This document shows positions 19,625-29,138 of a stretch of 44,323 nt of DNA, piece by piece (position 1 is the stretch's first letter; each line of letters opens with the position of its first letter). Origin of the DNA: Patescibacteria group bacterium (GTDB lineage Bacteria; Patescibacteriota; Minisyncoccia; Phycocordibacterales; UBA1006); the NCBI GenBank assembly GCA_028286885.1, contig JAQBQS010000009.1, forward strand, positions 1-44,323, in the 5' to 3' direction. The notes below the pieces were generated by a model. The model had not been told where the DNA came from. It ran no database searches and saw only the letters and a program-made list of their open reading frames with translations. The translations under genes were made by a program, and so were the position numbers.

Positions 19625-20310
19625 TATAGTTTGTGTACTGATATTTCATTCTTGCGGAACGCGTTGACCAAGTTATGCGCGAGGCGCGTCGGTTCGGGCA
19701 ATCGGTATCCTCGCAAGCATGTTTTTATGATGGACAAAGATTCAGCCAGTGTAATGAGATTTCCCGGAGAAATCAAAAGAGGATTTGATTTCTTTTTCGA
19801 GCGGAGCGCAATGCCGATAACTTCGCCGGTTTTCGGGTCGATGATTTCGGTTTCGCTGCCGGGTTCTTCGCTTGGCATGTCATATTCGCCGTACAATCGC
19901 GACTTTGCGCATCCGATCGTCGGCACGTCGGCAACAAGTCCGAAATGCGCCGCGATGCCGAGCCTGCGCGGATGGGCGATTCCGTGTCCGTCAACGACAA
20001 CAACGTCAGGCTTTGTTTTGAGGGCATCCCAGCATTCCAAAAGTCCGGGAATTTCGCGGAACGACAAGAGTCCCGGTACATAGGGGAATGTAACAGGCGT
20101 CTTGATGCACGAATGCTCGACAATTTCCAAACTCGGATATGACAGTACGATAATGCCGGCGAAGAGTTCCGTTCCAAACCGTTCGAGTGAGACATCCGCG
20201 CCTGCGATAAACTTCGGTTTCCTTGGAAGGCTGATATGGCGAAGCTCCTCGCGCAATTTCTTTTGCAAGGCGACGGCTTCGGTCGGCGACATGTCGAATG
20301 AGTGTCTCAT
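19582..20310 (-). CDS. nfi: Endonuclease V
   Basis: FIAGADVSLE, FPYVPGLLSFREIPGLLECWDAL, VVVDGHGIAHPRRLGIAAHFGL, TIGCAKSRLYGEY; 3' end overlaps the convergent exonuclease/GIY-YIG gene by 43 bp. Confidence 0.93.
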   Translation of the reverse strand: MRHSFDMSPTEAVALQKKLREELRHISLPRKPKFIAGADVSLERFGTELFAGIIVLSYPSLEIVEHSCIKTPVTFPYVPGLLSFREIPGLLECWDALKTKPDVVVVDGHGIAHPRRLGIAAHFGLVADVPTIGCAKSRLYGEYDMPSEEPGSETEIIDPKTGEVIGIALRSKKKSNPLLISPGNLITLAESLSIIKTCLRGYRLPEPTRLAHNLVNAFRKNEISVHKLYQANSITYSPSSNA

Positions 20311-20415
20311 AGTCGTACTTTAGAACGCGCCGAATAACTTGGCAAGTATGCAAATCGATAAGTCGGCGTATACTAAAATTGGTGGACATTATCAGCAGTT
20401 AATCTTTTACATTAT

Positions 20416-20592
20416 ATGTTGAAATGGAGTGTTATTTTCTTGATCATCGCAATTGTTGCAGCTATCCTTGGATTCGGAGGAATCGCGGGCGCTGCGGCAA
20501 CGATTGCCAAGATTCTCTTCTTCGTCTTCCTCGTTGTCTGGATCATTTTCTTGGTTCTTGGCTTCACGGTCGCAAAGAAGATTACGAAATAA
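20416..20592 (+). CDS. DUF1328/YtjA-like small membrane protein
   Basis: 58 aa, absent from the ORF track in this frame: [58 protein letters not shown]. Confidence 0.82.
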   Translation: MLKWSVIFLIIAIVAAILGFGGIAGAAATIAKILFFVFLVVWIIFLVLGFTVAKKITK

Positions 20593-20653
20593 TAAAAGCC
20601 TGCGGGCTTTTTTTACTTGAATAATTTGGGATTTCTGCTACCATGGTCCCATC

Positions 20654-20726
20654 GCCAAAGTAGCTCAGTTGGTAGAGCACGTCTTTCGTAAAGACGGGGT
20701 CGCCGGTTCAATCCCGGCCTTTGGCT
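20654..20726 (+). tRNA. tRNA-Thr(CGT)
   Basis: GCCAAAGTAGCTCAGTTGGTAGAGCACGTCTTTCGTAAAGACGGGGTCGCCGGTTCAATCCCGGCCTTTGGCT. Confidence 0.95.
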
Positions 20727-20730
20727 CACG

Positions 20731-21462
20731 ATGTCACGACAAGAAAATAACAATGCGTCCGCATGGGAACGAGAATACCGGGAGCCGACGTTTTTAACGA
20801 TGGGAACGGAACCCATTAATGCGGTAAAAGATTTTGTGAAATGGATGAGGAAACAGGTGCGGAAAAATCCTGCGGATTTTTCCGCACCTGTTTCCGAGTG
20901 GAATATCCTTGATCTCGGCTGCGGCAACGGAAAAAATTTGAAATACATTGTCGAGAATTATGCAAAGAGCGGAATTGGTTATGACGTATCCGAAACGGCG
21001 ATTGCGGCTGCGCGCGGGCTTGTCGATGGCTTAAAATTAAATTACGAAGTTCGTTCAATTGCGAATATCTTTCCGACTCGCGATTCGTCGATTGATTTAG
21101 CACTCGATGTTACGAGTTCGAATTCTCTCACAAATTCTGAACGTGAAAAGTTTCTCGCCGAAGTTTCGCGCGTATTGAAGCCGGGTTCATATTTCTTTAC
21201 TCGAGCATTATGCAAAGATGGCGATGCCAATGCGAAAAATCTGATCAAACAATTCCCGGGAAGCGAACCCGATACTTACATTCTTGGCGAAACGGGAATT
21301 ACTGAACGAGTATTCTCAAAACAGGATTTCGAGGGGGTCTACGCGCCGTATTTTGAAATTGTTCACTTAGAGAAATTATGGGGATACCAGAAATGGGGAG
21401 ACCGGACGTACAAGAGAAACTACTGGATTGCTTATCTAAAATCCAAGAAATCCGCCTCATAG
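20731..21462 (+). CDS. Class I SAM-dependent methyltransferase
   Basis: ILDLGCGNGKNLKYIVENYAKSGIGYDVSETAIAAARG; begins 4 nt after the tRNA. Confidence 0.85.
   Translation: MSRQENNNASAWEREYREPTFLTMGTEPINAVKDFVKWMRKQVRKNPADFSAPVSEWNILDLGCGNGKNLKYIVENYAKSGIGYDVSETAIAAARGLVDGLKLNYEVRSIANIFPTRDSSIDLALDVTSSNSLTNSEREKFLAEVSRVLKPGSYFFTRALCKDGDANAKNLIKQFPGSEPDTYILGETGITERVFSKQDFEGVYAPYFEIVHLEKLWGYQKWGDRTYKRNYWIAYLKSKKSAS
20849..20895. repeat. Perfect 22-bp-arm inverted repeat within the methyltransferase ORF
   Basis: GGAAACAGGTGCGGAAAAATCC TGC GGATTTTTCCGCACCTGTTTCC. Confidence 0.97.
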
Positions 21463-21494
21463 ATTTGTTGCGCCATATTTGATACACTCGCCTT

Positions 21495-22292
21495 ATGACC
21501 GTTTCCGAAATCAGGAATTTGTTTCGCGAATTCAAGGGCAGGGAAGAAGGATTGAAAAAAGTAACTCGTTATTCGCTCTACCCGGTGATGTTTTACCGAA
21601 CCGATCTTTGGGCGCATACGCTTCACGTGCATTGGATTACGCTCCAGCTAGCCAAGCGCGTCAAATCGACTCATCCTGAATTTAATACGGAACGCGCAGC
21701 TACGATGGCCCTTGTCCACGATGATCACGAACTTTTTCTCGGTGATATCCAGGCGGGATTGAAGCTTCGAATGAACAAAGAAGAAAAAGAAAATTTAAAA
21801 AACAGCGAAATTCACGCGATCGATCAAGTTTCAGATTCGTTTCCGAAAACGGTAAACGGTTACGAATATCGAAGCCTTCTTATTGAAGCGATGAATGCTG
21901 AAACACTTGAATCGCAGATTGTGAAATTGGCAGACAGACTGGATGCGTTCGGCGAGGCCCTACATGAACTGTACGCTGGAAACATGGTATTTGCGGTCAG
22001 TGTCGGGCATGAGCGCGGCGACATTCCGACGCCCGCGGACTTTTACGTAAATTGGCTTGAGAAAATACCATCAACTTTTCCAGAGCTGGCAGTGCTTTGG
22101 AACAAGGGAGAGGTGTTATTTTCAACTCCAGAACGCCTTGATTGGAAACATGTCGCTGAAGAAGGATCTCCTGCGACGATCGAATCGCTCTCAACAAGTT
22201 CGCATTATCCGCATTATGGCGAATGGTTGAGCATTGTTTTGAAAAACAGCGATGACGAGCTTATCGCGAAACTTGTTACAAAAGCTGAGTAA
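21495..22292 (+). CDS. HD-domain hydrolase (YfbR-like)
   Basis: DLWAHTLHVHWIT...ALVHDDHELFLGD...QIVKLADRLDAFGEAL. Confidence 0.75.
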   Translation: MTVSEIRNLFREFKGREEGLKKVTRYSLYPVMFYRTDLWAHTLHVHWITLQLAKRVKSTHPEFNTERAATMALVHDDHELFLGDIQAGLKLRMNKEEKENLKNSEIHAIDQVSDSFPKTVNGYEYRSLLIEAMNAETLESQIVKLADRLDAFGEALHELYAGNMVFAVSVGHERGDIPTPADFYVNWLEKIPSTFPELAVLWNKGEVLFSTPERLDWKHVAEEGSPATIESLSTSSHYPHYGEWLSIVLKNSDDELIAKLVTKAE

Positions 22293-22297
22293 TTTAT

Positions 22298-23173
22298 ATG
22301 ACCAAGGAAGACATTCAATCAAAAATTGCCGAACTCGAGGCGCGCATGTACGCGCCTGATTTTTGGAATGACAAGGAAGCGGCTCAGGCAGCACTTCGTG
22401 AAATTGAAGAATTGAAAGCGAAACTCGAGGGCGGCGGAAAATATGACAAGGGCGATGCCGTGCTTTCCATTTTCACAGGCGCAGGCGGGGACGACGCGGA
22501 GGATTTTTCAAGAATGCTCTATGAGATGTATTTGAAATTCTGCGACAACAAGAATTGGAAAACGATTCTGTTGGATAAGAATGAAAATGGCAGCGGAGGG
22601 TTCAGATCTATTTCTATTGAAATTCATGGCAAGAATGCATACGGCACTCTAAAGAATGAGTCCGGCGTGCACCGATTGGTGCGCATCTCGCCGTTCAATG
22701 CGAAAGGCAAGCGCAATACGAGTTTTTCGATGGTAGAGATTTTGCCAAAATTCGAGAAGCTTGATTTTGAAATTCCCGAGTCTGACCTCGACATTGCGTT
22801 TTCGAAATCCGGCGGCAAGGGCGGACAGAACGTGAACAAACGCGAGACCGCCGTGCGCATTACGCATACACCTACTGGATTGACCGCGCATGCGACTGCG
22901 GAGCGTAGCCAAGAAGCCAACAAGGAAGAGGCGATCAAAACGATTTCCGCAAAAGTCTGGCGACTTGAAGAAGAAAAACAAAAAGCCGCCGAGCGCGGCA
23001 TGGCCATCTCGGCTACGACCGATAACGAATGGGGAAGCCAAATCAGATCGTACGTCTTGCATCCCTACAAAATGGTCAAGGATCATCGAACAGGTGTGGA
23101 GACATCAAACGCGGAAAAAGTTTTAGAGCGAGGGGAACTTGATGAATTCATTGAAGCTGAAAAAGATTTGTAA
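22298..23173 (+). CDS. prfB: Peptide chain release factor 2, domain 1 shortened
   Basis: SPF motif (RLVRISPFNAKGKRNTSF), GGQ motif GGKGGQNVNKRETAVRITHTPTG, EWGSQIRSYVLHPYKMVKDHRTGVET; only about 51 residues before domain 2. Confidence 0.92.
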   Translation: MTKEDIQSKIAELEARMYAPDFWNDKEAAQAALREIEELKAKLEGGGKYDKGDAVLSIFTGAGGDDAEDFSRMLYEMYLKFCDNKNWKTILLDKNENGSGGFRSISIEIHGKNAYGTLKNESGVHRLVRISPFNAKGKRNTSFSMVEILPKFEKLDFEIPESDLDIAFSKSGGKGGQNVNKRETAVRITHTPTGLTAHATAERSQEANKEEAIKTISAKVWRLEEEKQKAAERGMAISATTDNEWGSQIRSYVLHPYKMVKDHRTGVETSNAEKVLERGELDEFIEAEKDL

Positions 23174-23217
23174 TATAAAAAAGCCTGGCGAGATATGCCA
23201 AGCTTTCGAATTTAAGG

Positions 23218-23580
23218 TTAGGCCTTGAATCCTTGCAGAATTTCTAAAATATTCAGAAGTTCTTTTTCTGCGAGCTCCAGAGCGGCTATGCGGTTGATCT
23301 TTTTACCGGAAGCTTTTTCCCTTGACCATGAGTTTCTTACGTCGTTCAAGCTGTTGTTTGCAGCATCGATGACATTTTGGATTTTCTCGTTGGACAAGGT
23401 GAGCTTTTTCGATGAAGAAAAGGTGAGAGCGGGGAAGTTAGTTCTGTAGAGCGCGCCTACCATACTGATCGATTTTCCCGCCTTAGTAGATAGGCCTATA
23501 GGGGAAACCATGAGGAGATTTTGTAAGGATAGCATTGCTTGGTAAATTTGCAGGGAGCTTTTGTAGTTGTTGTTTATCAT
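23218..23580 (-). CDS. Hypothetical protein
   Basis: 120-aa ORF with TTGACT-N17-TATAGT promoter and A/C-rich leader. Confidence 0.6.
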   Translation of the reverse strand: MINNNYKSSLQIYQAMLSLQNLLMVSPIGLSTKAGKSISMVGALYRTNFPALTFSSSKKLTLSNEKIQNVIDAANNSLNDVRNSWSREKASGKKINRIAALELAEKELLNILEILQGFKA

Positions 23581-23726
23581 AACGGTATTGTTTTTTGTTT
23601 CTGAACAACTATATCATATTTATCATTAAAAGTCAATAGATCCCAAAAACCTTGCTTTATAATGCTAAATAAAAAAAATCCCTGTGCCATTAAAGGTAAG
23701 GGATTCCGAATAATTTTTAACATTTT

Positions 23727-24083
23727 TTAGTCAGTGTCGTGATTGCTGTTGGGATGAAGCGGGAAGAGGTCTTCGAGAGCTTTCTCCATTTCTGGCAGGG
23801 ACTCTTTTATATAATTTTCCTGCATCTGTTTCATTTCCTCGAGATGGCTGGCAGATTCGGTCAAATTCTCGCTCATACGGGATCCATGATAGTCTTCCCA
23901 GAAAAAGTCCGTAAGAATTTTAAATGCCAGCTTTACGGAAGGGTTCATAACATAGCCCTCCTTGGCTTTTTGATAAAAGCTGATGCCGCTCGCATCTTTT
24001 TTCGAATGGAGTTCTTTGAGAAAATTGAGCGCCTTGCGCACGGCCGAAACGCTTGTTCCGCCTATGATTACTTCCTTACTCAT
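23727..24083 (-). CDS. Hypothetical protein
   Basis: 118-aa ORF with TTGATT-N17-TATATT promoter and leader cgacaaatcaataaaaccaaactga. Confidence 0.6.
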   Translation of the reverse strand: MSKEVIIGGTSVSAVRKALNFLKELHSKKDASGISFYQKAKEGYVMNPSVKLAFKILTDFFWEDYHGSRMSENLTESASHLEEMKQMQENYIKESLPEMEKALEDLFPLHPNSNHDTD

Positions 24084-24193
24084 TCAGTTTGGTTTTATTG
24101 ATTTGTCGAAATAAAAATCTCGGATGAAATATAACATAGTTATATGACTTAATCAAGATCTGAAAAATGAGCGTATGCTATAATGCCAAAACT

Positions 24194-24814
24194 ATGATTA
24201 TTACCCACCACGGAAAGGAATTTTTCAAGCTTCAGACCGGCGACATGGTTCTGGCCTTGAATCCTATCTCAAAAGACTCAAAATTTAAGACGAATGGATT
24301 CGGCGCCAATATCGCACTCGTCTCCATTAATCATGACGATTACAACGGCGCCGATTTGGTGGAATACGCAGGCAAGGTTCCGTTCGTGATCAAAGGTCCC
24401 GGCGAATATGAAATCTCGGACATTATGTTCCAGGGATGGGCGACCAAGGGATACGACGACAAGATCAACTCGATCTATTATTTCGAATTCGATGGGATGA
24501 AAATTCTGTATCTCGGCGCGATGTACCAGAGCGAGATTTCGATCGAGGCGCGGCAGGCGATCGGGGACGTGGACGTTCTGTTCGTTCCGATCGGGGGCAA
24601 GTCCGTTCTCGGCGCTGAGGCTGCGCACAAGCTCGCCGTAACATTTGGTCCGAAAGTCATCATTCCGATGGACTTCGGAACGGATCAAGAAAAAGATGCA
24701 CTCAAAGATTTCTTGAAAGAATCGGGGAGCGAGAAAGTTGCACCGATTGATAAGCTTACGATCAAGTACAAGGATATTTCGAGCAAGGAGCAGGAAATAA
24801 TCGTCATTGAATAA
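24194..24814 (+). CDS. Metallo-beta-lactamase-fold-like protein, apparently lacking the HxHxDH motif
   Basis: MIITHHGKEFFKLQTGDMVLALNP...ALVSINHDDYNG...VIKGPGEYEISDI...DVLFVPIGGKSVLGAEAA. Confidence 0.6.
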   Translation: MIITHHGKEFFKLQTGDMVLALNPISKDSKFKTNGFGANIALVSINHDDYNGADLVEYAGKVPFVIKGPGEYEISDIMFQGWATKGYDDKINSIYYFEFDGMKILYLGAMYQSEISIEARQAIGDVDVLFVPIGGKSVLGAEAAHKLAVTFGPKVIIPMDFGTDQEKDALKDFLKESGSEKVAPIDKLTIKYKDISSKEQEIIVIE

Positions 24815-24854
24815 AAGAAAACCCCTCTCGGATGAGTGGGGTTTTTAAATTCGA

Positions 24855-25214
24855 TTACTCGACAGGCGTCACGCTTACGATATTCGGATAGCCGTCCATC
24901 CTATGGATGCGGATTCCGTAACATCCGATTTTGTACTTCTTTCCGACAGTCATCTTGTTTTGGATGTCGGATGAGTTGTACTTGTCATATGTCCAGGTGT
25001 CGCTGTTCTGGAACACTCCCTCTTCTTCGGTAAACACCAGGTACGTGTCATCTCCTTTGATGATCTTGTGGTCCAGGCTTTTGATTGTCACTACAATTTC
25101 CCTGTACGTTTGGTGGTTAGTCTTGTAATAGAGAATTAGGAAAGGGCTGATGATCAGGCTTCCCACGATGATTACCAAGATAAGACGGCCGATTTTCTGC
25201 ATTCTTGTCAGCAT
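24855..25214 (-). CDS. Hypothetical single-TM protein
   Basis: MLTRMQKIGRLILVIIVGSLIISPFLILYY; ATG 25214 preceded by an A/C-rich leader; the track start corresponds to an upstream TTG. Confidence 0.55.
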   Translation of the reverse strand: MLTRMQKIGRLILVIIVGSLIISPFLILYYKTNHQTYREIVVTIKSLDHKIIKGDDTYLVFTEEEGVFQNSDTWTYDKYNSSDIQNKMTVGKKYKIGCYGIRIHRMDGYPNIVSVTPVE

Positions 25215-25304
25215 GTTTTTTGATTTTGTTTGCAAGCATTATAACACACTTATATTTAATATGTCAAGTAACGATTGTAAGCGGTTCCTTGCTATAATTT
25301 TTGC

Positions 25305-25589
25305 ATGAAGTTTCTCTCAAAAATCAGAACCAAGAGTCCCGAGTTCCGGCTTATGCTGTCAATTGGTTGCGCGTTCGTCTTGACGGTCGTCATTGTCGGC
25401 GGATATGTTTTGATTCAGTCATCCGGAACCTCCGTGAAATCATCCGCACCGAGTCCTTTTTCAGTCGTTGCAGGATCCATCAAGGATTCCATTGTTACAA
25501 ACTCAAGTCAAAAGACGCAGGTCATTGATGCATCGGCTACGCAAACAACTCATGACGAGTCGAGCCCGTTTGGAACATCGGGGCAATAA
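25305..25589 (+). CDS. Small membrane/secreted hypothetical protein
   Basis: TM LMLSIGCAFVLTVVIVGGYVLI; TGC-TATAAT exactly 6 nt before ATG. Confidence 0.6.
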   Translation: MKFLSKIRTKSPEFRLMLSIGCAFVLTVVIVGGYVLIQSSGTSVKSSAPSPFSVVAGSIKDSIVTNSSQKTQVIDASATQTTHDESSPFGTSGQ

Positions 25590-25600
25590 AAAAGCCGGCA

Positions 25601-26008
25601 CTACGTATCGGCTTTGCATTTTGTGTCATTGACGATCAGTATCGGCAGCTCTTGTTCAAGAGTGAACCACATTTCGCGCGGAACAGGAAACTCGACGAGG
25701 CCTAAGGCATGTCCCATCGCGAACAGCATTTCGGCCGTTTCGAACATCATCGTCCACCAACGGCCGGTGTTTTTGAAATTGGATTCGAGAAATGAGGCGC
25801 CTTTGCTTCCCGAGCTTTTCTTAAAGTCGTAAGGAAGCTCTAGGAGCATGTCCTTGATTTCTTGCTTATGGTCAAGAAGGTCGTTTGAAAAATAAATGTC
25901 ATTTTGAAGTCCGATTCCTCGGAATGATGATGCTTGGGTTTTGGAAACCCTGCACCGGAAGAAAACTTCCTTTACGTTTTTTGAGCACAGCTGGGTTTTG
26001 GTTTCCAT
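25601..26008 (-). CDS. Hypothetical protein
   Basis: 135-aa ORF with TTGACA/TATAAT promoter and A/C-rich leader. Confidence 0.6.
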   Translation of the reverse strand: METKTQLCSKNVKEVFFRCRVSKTQASSFRGIGLQNDIYFSNDLLDHKQEIKDMLLELPYDFKKSSGSKGASFLESNFKNTGRWWTMMFETAEMLFAMGHALGLVEFPVPREMWFTLEQELPILIVNDTKCKADT

Positions 26009-26107
26009 GATATTGAATTGAAATGGTTTGTATTATAATAACCTTTTTTATTTAAATGTCAAGAATAGAAAAATCCCTTTGCTTCGAAAAGCAAAGGGAT
26101 CTGATGT

Positions 26108-26467
26108 TTAAATAGAAAGACGATAGTTTAACTTTTCGTCATAGAAACCTTCAACTCTTATGTCGTTCTCTGTGAATGTTATTTTGCAGCCCTCAGTCAT
26201 GCAGACACTGAACTTACTTGCAAGTCCGGTGTAGTTGTTATTCGGATAAAACTGAAGGATCGTATTGACTCTTGTATGTTCGATATTAAAGATGTCAGCT
26301 ACAGCGTAGGAGATGGTGTCTGTGGTTAGCATTCCATGGCAAGGATAAGAAGTGAATCCGTCATCGGTTTTTAATACTATGCTTGGACCTTTCTTTAAAA
26401 ATTCTAGCATTGTTTTAATAATGGTGACGTTATCTTCGCCATCTTTCTTGAATGTAAGTGTAGGCAT
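26108..26467 (-). CDS. Hypothetical protein
   Basis: 119-aa ORF with TTGACT-N16-TAATAT promoter and leader aaaaacaaaccaa. Confidence 0.6.
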   Translation of the reverse strand: MPTLTFKKDGEDNVTIIKTMLEFLKKGPSIVLKTDDGFTSYPCHGMLTTDTISYAVADIFNIEHTRVNTILQFYPNNNYTGLASKFSVCMTEGCKITFTENDIRVEGFYDEKLNYRLSI

Positions 26468-26601
26468 TTGGTTTGTTTTTATTTGATTATAAATAGAGCT
26501 TTATATGGATATATTAGCATACTATATAGATAAGTCAAGTATTCCAATCCTGCCAATTTGCTATAATACTCAAGCATTTAAACGATATTTTTACTATTCC
26601 T

Positions 26602-29055
26602 ATGGCAGACAAAACACCCGAAATCAAGCCCGACCACGTCAACATCATACCGATGAACATCGCGACCGAAATGCGCGAAGCCTTCATTGCATACTCGATG
26701 TCGGTCATCACGTCCCGCGCCCTTCCCGACGTCCGAGACGGATTGAAACCCGTACACCGGCGCATTCTCTACGGCATGCACGACATGGGCATTTACGCGA
26801 ACTCGAAATTCGTAAAGTCCGCAAAGGTTGTCGGAGAGGTGATGGCGAAATACCACCCGCACGGCGATGCCTCGATTTATGACTCCATGGTGAACATGGC
26901 GCAGACATTCTCGTACCGATATCCGTACGTCTGGGGACAGGGAAACTTCGGTTCGATCGACGGCGACAATGCGGCCGCGATGCGTTATACCGAGGCCAAG
27001 ATGATGAAGCTCACCGCGGAACTTCTTCGCGACCTTGAAAAAGAAACGGTTGATTTTACGCCAACCTATGATGCAACCGGCAAGGAGCCGAGTGTTTTAC
27101 CTACGGCCATTCCTGCGCTCCTTCTCAATGGTACTCTCGGTATTGCAGTAGGTATGGCGACGAACATTCCTCCTCATAACTTGACCGAGGTTATTGATGC
27201 AACTATTGCAACAATTGATAATCCCAAGATTACGAATGAAGATTTGATGGAATATGTGAAGGGGCCTGATTTCCCAATTGGAGGAATTATTTACAACAAG
27301 AAAGACATTGCTCACGCATACGCGACAGGACGCGGTCCGGTTGTTGTTCGCGGAGAAACAGAAATTGTCGAGCAGAAGAACGGATCATTCCAAATTGTCA
27401 TCACATCAATTCCGTTTCGTGCGAACAAAACGTCGATGATCGAGAAGATTGCCGAACTCGTTACCGAGAAAAAACTTACCGAGGTAAAGGCGATGCGCGA
27501 CGAATCAACGCGCGACATGCGCATGGTGCTCGACCTCAAAGCGGGAGTCAATCCGCAGAAGGTTTTAAACTACCTGTTCAAGCACACTGAACTCGAAAGC
27601 AACTTCAACTTCAACATGGTTGCACTTGTCGACGGGACGCCGCAGACGTTGGCACTCAAAGATTTCCTCACGAACTTCATTTCGCATCGACAAGTTGTCG
27701 TGCGCAGGCGAACAGAATTCGATCTGCGCAAGGCGGAAGCACGTGCTCATATCTTGGAAGGGTTGAAGATCGCGCTCGACCACATCGACGAGGTCATCAA
27801 ATTGATCCGCGCGTCGCGTGATACCACGGATGCCAAGGAAGGACTCATGAAAAAATTCAAGCTCTCCGAGATTCAGGCGCTTGCCATCTTGGACATGAAG
27901 CTTCAGAAACTGGCTGGACTCGAGCGCAAGAAAGTCGAGGACGAGCTCAAGGAAGTCCTCGGCGTTATTTCAGATTTGAAAGCCTTGCTTGCGTCAGTTG
28001 CCAAGATGATGAAGATCATCCGGACGGAATTGGTTGATATCAAGGAAAAATACGGCGACGAGCGCCGAACGAAAGTCGTCGCAAAGGCGGTTGGAAATAT
28101 TTCAGACGAGGACTTGATCGCTGATACGAATGCGGCTCTCGTCTACACGGCTGGCGGTTACATCAAGCGAACCGATCCGACCGAATACAAATCGCAGAAA
28201 CGCGGTGGCGTCGGCGTCGTTGATCTCGACACTAAAGAAGAAGATGTCGTGACGCATTTGCTCACGGCGTCCACCCACAGCGACCTGCTCTTCTTCACAG
28301 ACTTGGGCAAGGTGTACCAGATCAAGATGTACGACATCATGGAGGGGCGTCGCGCAACCAAGGGCAAGTCAATCATGAATTACTTGTCGCTTGCGGATAA
28401 CGAAAAAGTTACAAGTATATTGCCAGTTCCGAAGGGGGCCGACAGCCAAGGCAAGTCGATCTTCTTCGTTACTAAACAGGGAACGATCAAGAAGGTTCCG
28501 GCCGATTCATTCTCGACCGTACGAAGGTCAGGATTGATCGCAATCGGACTCAACGGCGGCGATACGCTCCTCGGTACGGTCATGACGCAGAAGGGAGACA
28601 CAGTATGCCTCATCACATCCGACGGCCAATCAATTCGATTTGCGGAATCAGACGTCCGCGATATGGGTCGCACTGCAGCGGGTGTTCGGGGAATCAATCT
28701 CGACAAGTCTGATGCGGTTGTCGGACTCGGCGTGGTGAACGACTCGATGAAGAATCCGACGCTTATGGTCATGTCTGATCACGGATACGGCAAGCGAACC
28801 GCAATCGACGAGTACAAGGTTCAGGGACGAGGCGGTTCCGGAATCAAGACGGCGAACGTTACGGACAAGACAGGTCCGATCGTCGGCGCGAAAATCGTAA
28901 CAGACGATAACACGGAACTCATTGCGATTTCCAAGAAGTCGCAAGTCATCCGAACCGAGATTGAATCTATTCCGGTTCTGTCGCGAGCAACACAAGGTGT
29001 TCGCGTGATGAAACTTCGGGAAGGGGATTCGCTTGCGAGCTTGACGCTGCTTTAA
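26602..29055 (+). CDS. gyrA: DNA gyrase subunit A
   Basis: EAFIAYSMSVITSRALPDVRDGLKPVHRRILYGM, KYHPHGDASIYDSMVNMAQTFSYRYPYVWGQGNFGSIDGD, AAAMRYTEAKM. Confidence 0.96.
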   Translation: MADKTPEIKPDHVNIIPMNIATEMREAFIAYSMSVITSRALPDVRDGLKPVHRRILYGMHDMGIYANSKFVKSAKVVGEVMAKYHPHGDASIYDSMVNMAQTFSYRYPYVWGQGNFGSIDGDNAAAMRYTEAKMMKLTAELLRDLEKETVDFTPTYDATGKEPSVLPTAIPALLLNGTLGIAVGMATNIPPHNLTEVIDATIATIDNPKITNEDLMEYVKGPDFPIGGIIYNKKDIAHAYATGRGPVVVRGETEIVEQKNGSFQIVITSIPFRANKTSMIEKIAELVTEKKLTEVKAMRDESTRDMRMVLDLKAGVNPQKVLNYLFKHTELESNFNFNMVALVDGTPQTLALKDFLTNFISHRQVVVRRRTEFDLRKAEARAHILEGLKIALDHIDEVIKLIRASRDTTDAKEGLMKKFKLSEIQALAILDMKLQKLAGLERKKVEDELKEVLGVISDLKALLASVAKMMKIIRTELVDIKEKYGDERRTKVVAKAVGNISDEDLIADTNAALVYTAGGYIKRTDPTEYKSQKRGGVGVVDLDTKEEDVVTHLLTASTHSDLLFFTDLGKVYQIKMYDIMEGRRATKGKSIMNYLSLADNEKVTSILPVPKGADSQGKSIFFVTKQGTIKKVPADSFSTVRRSGLIAIGLNGGDTLLGTVMTQKGDTVCLITSDGQSIRFAESDVRDMGRTAAGVRGINLDKSDAVVGLGVVNDSMKNPTLMVMSDHGYGKRTAIDEYKVQGRGGSGIKTANVTDKTGPIVGAKIVTDDNTELIAISKKSQVIRTEIESIPVLSRATQGVRVMKLREGDSLASLTLL

Positions 29056-29138
29056 AATTCAAATCAAAAAATATCCGAGAATTCTCGGATATTTTTTGTA
29101 AATAAAAAACCGGCTGCAGAGCAGCGCGGTTTGTAATG

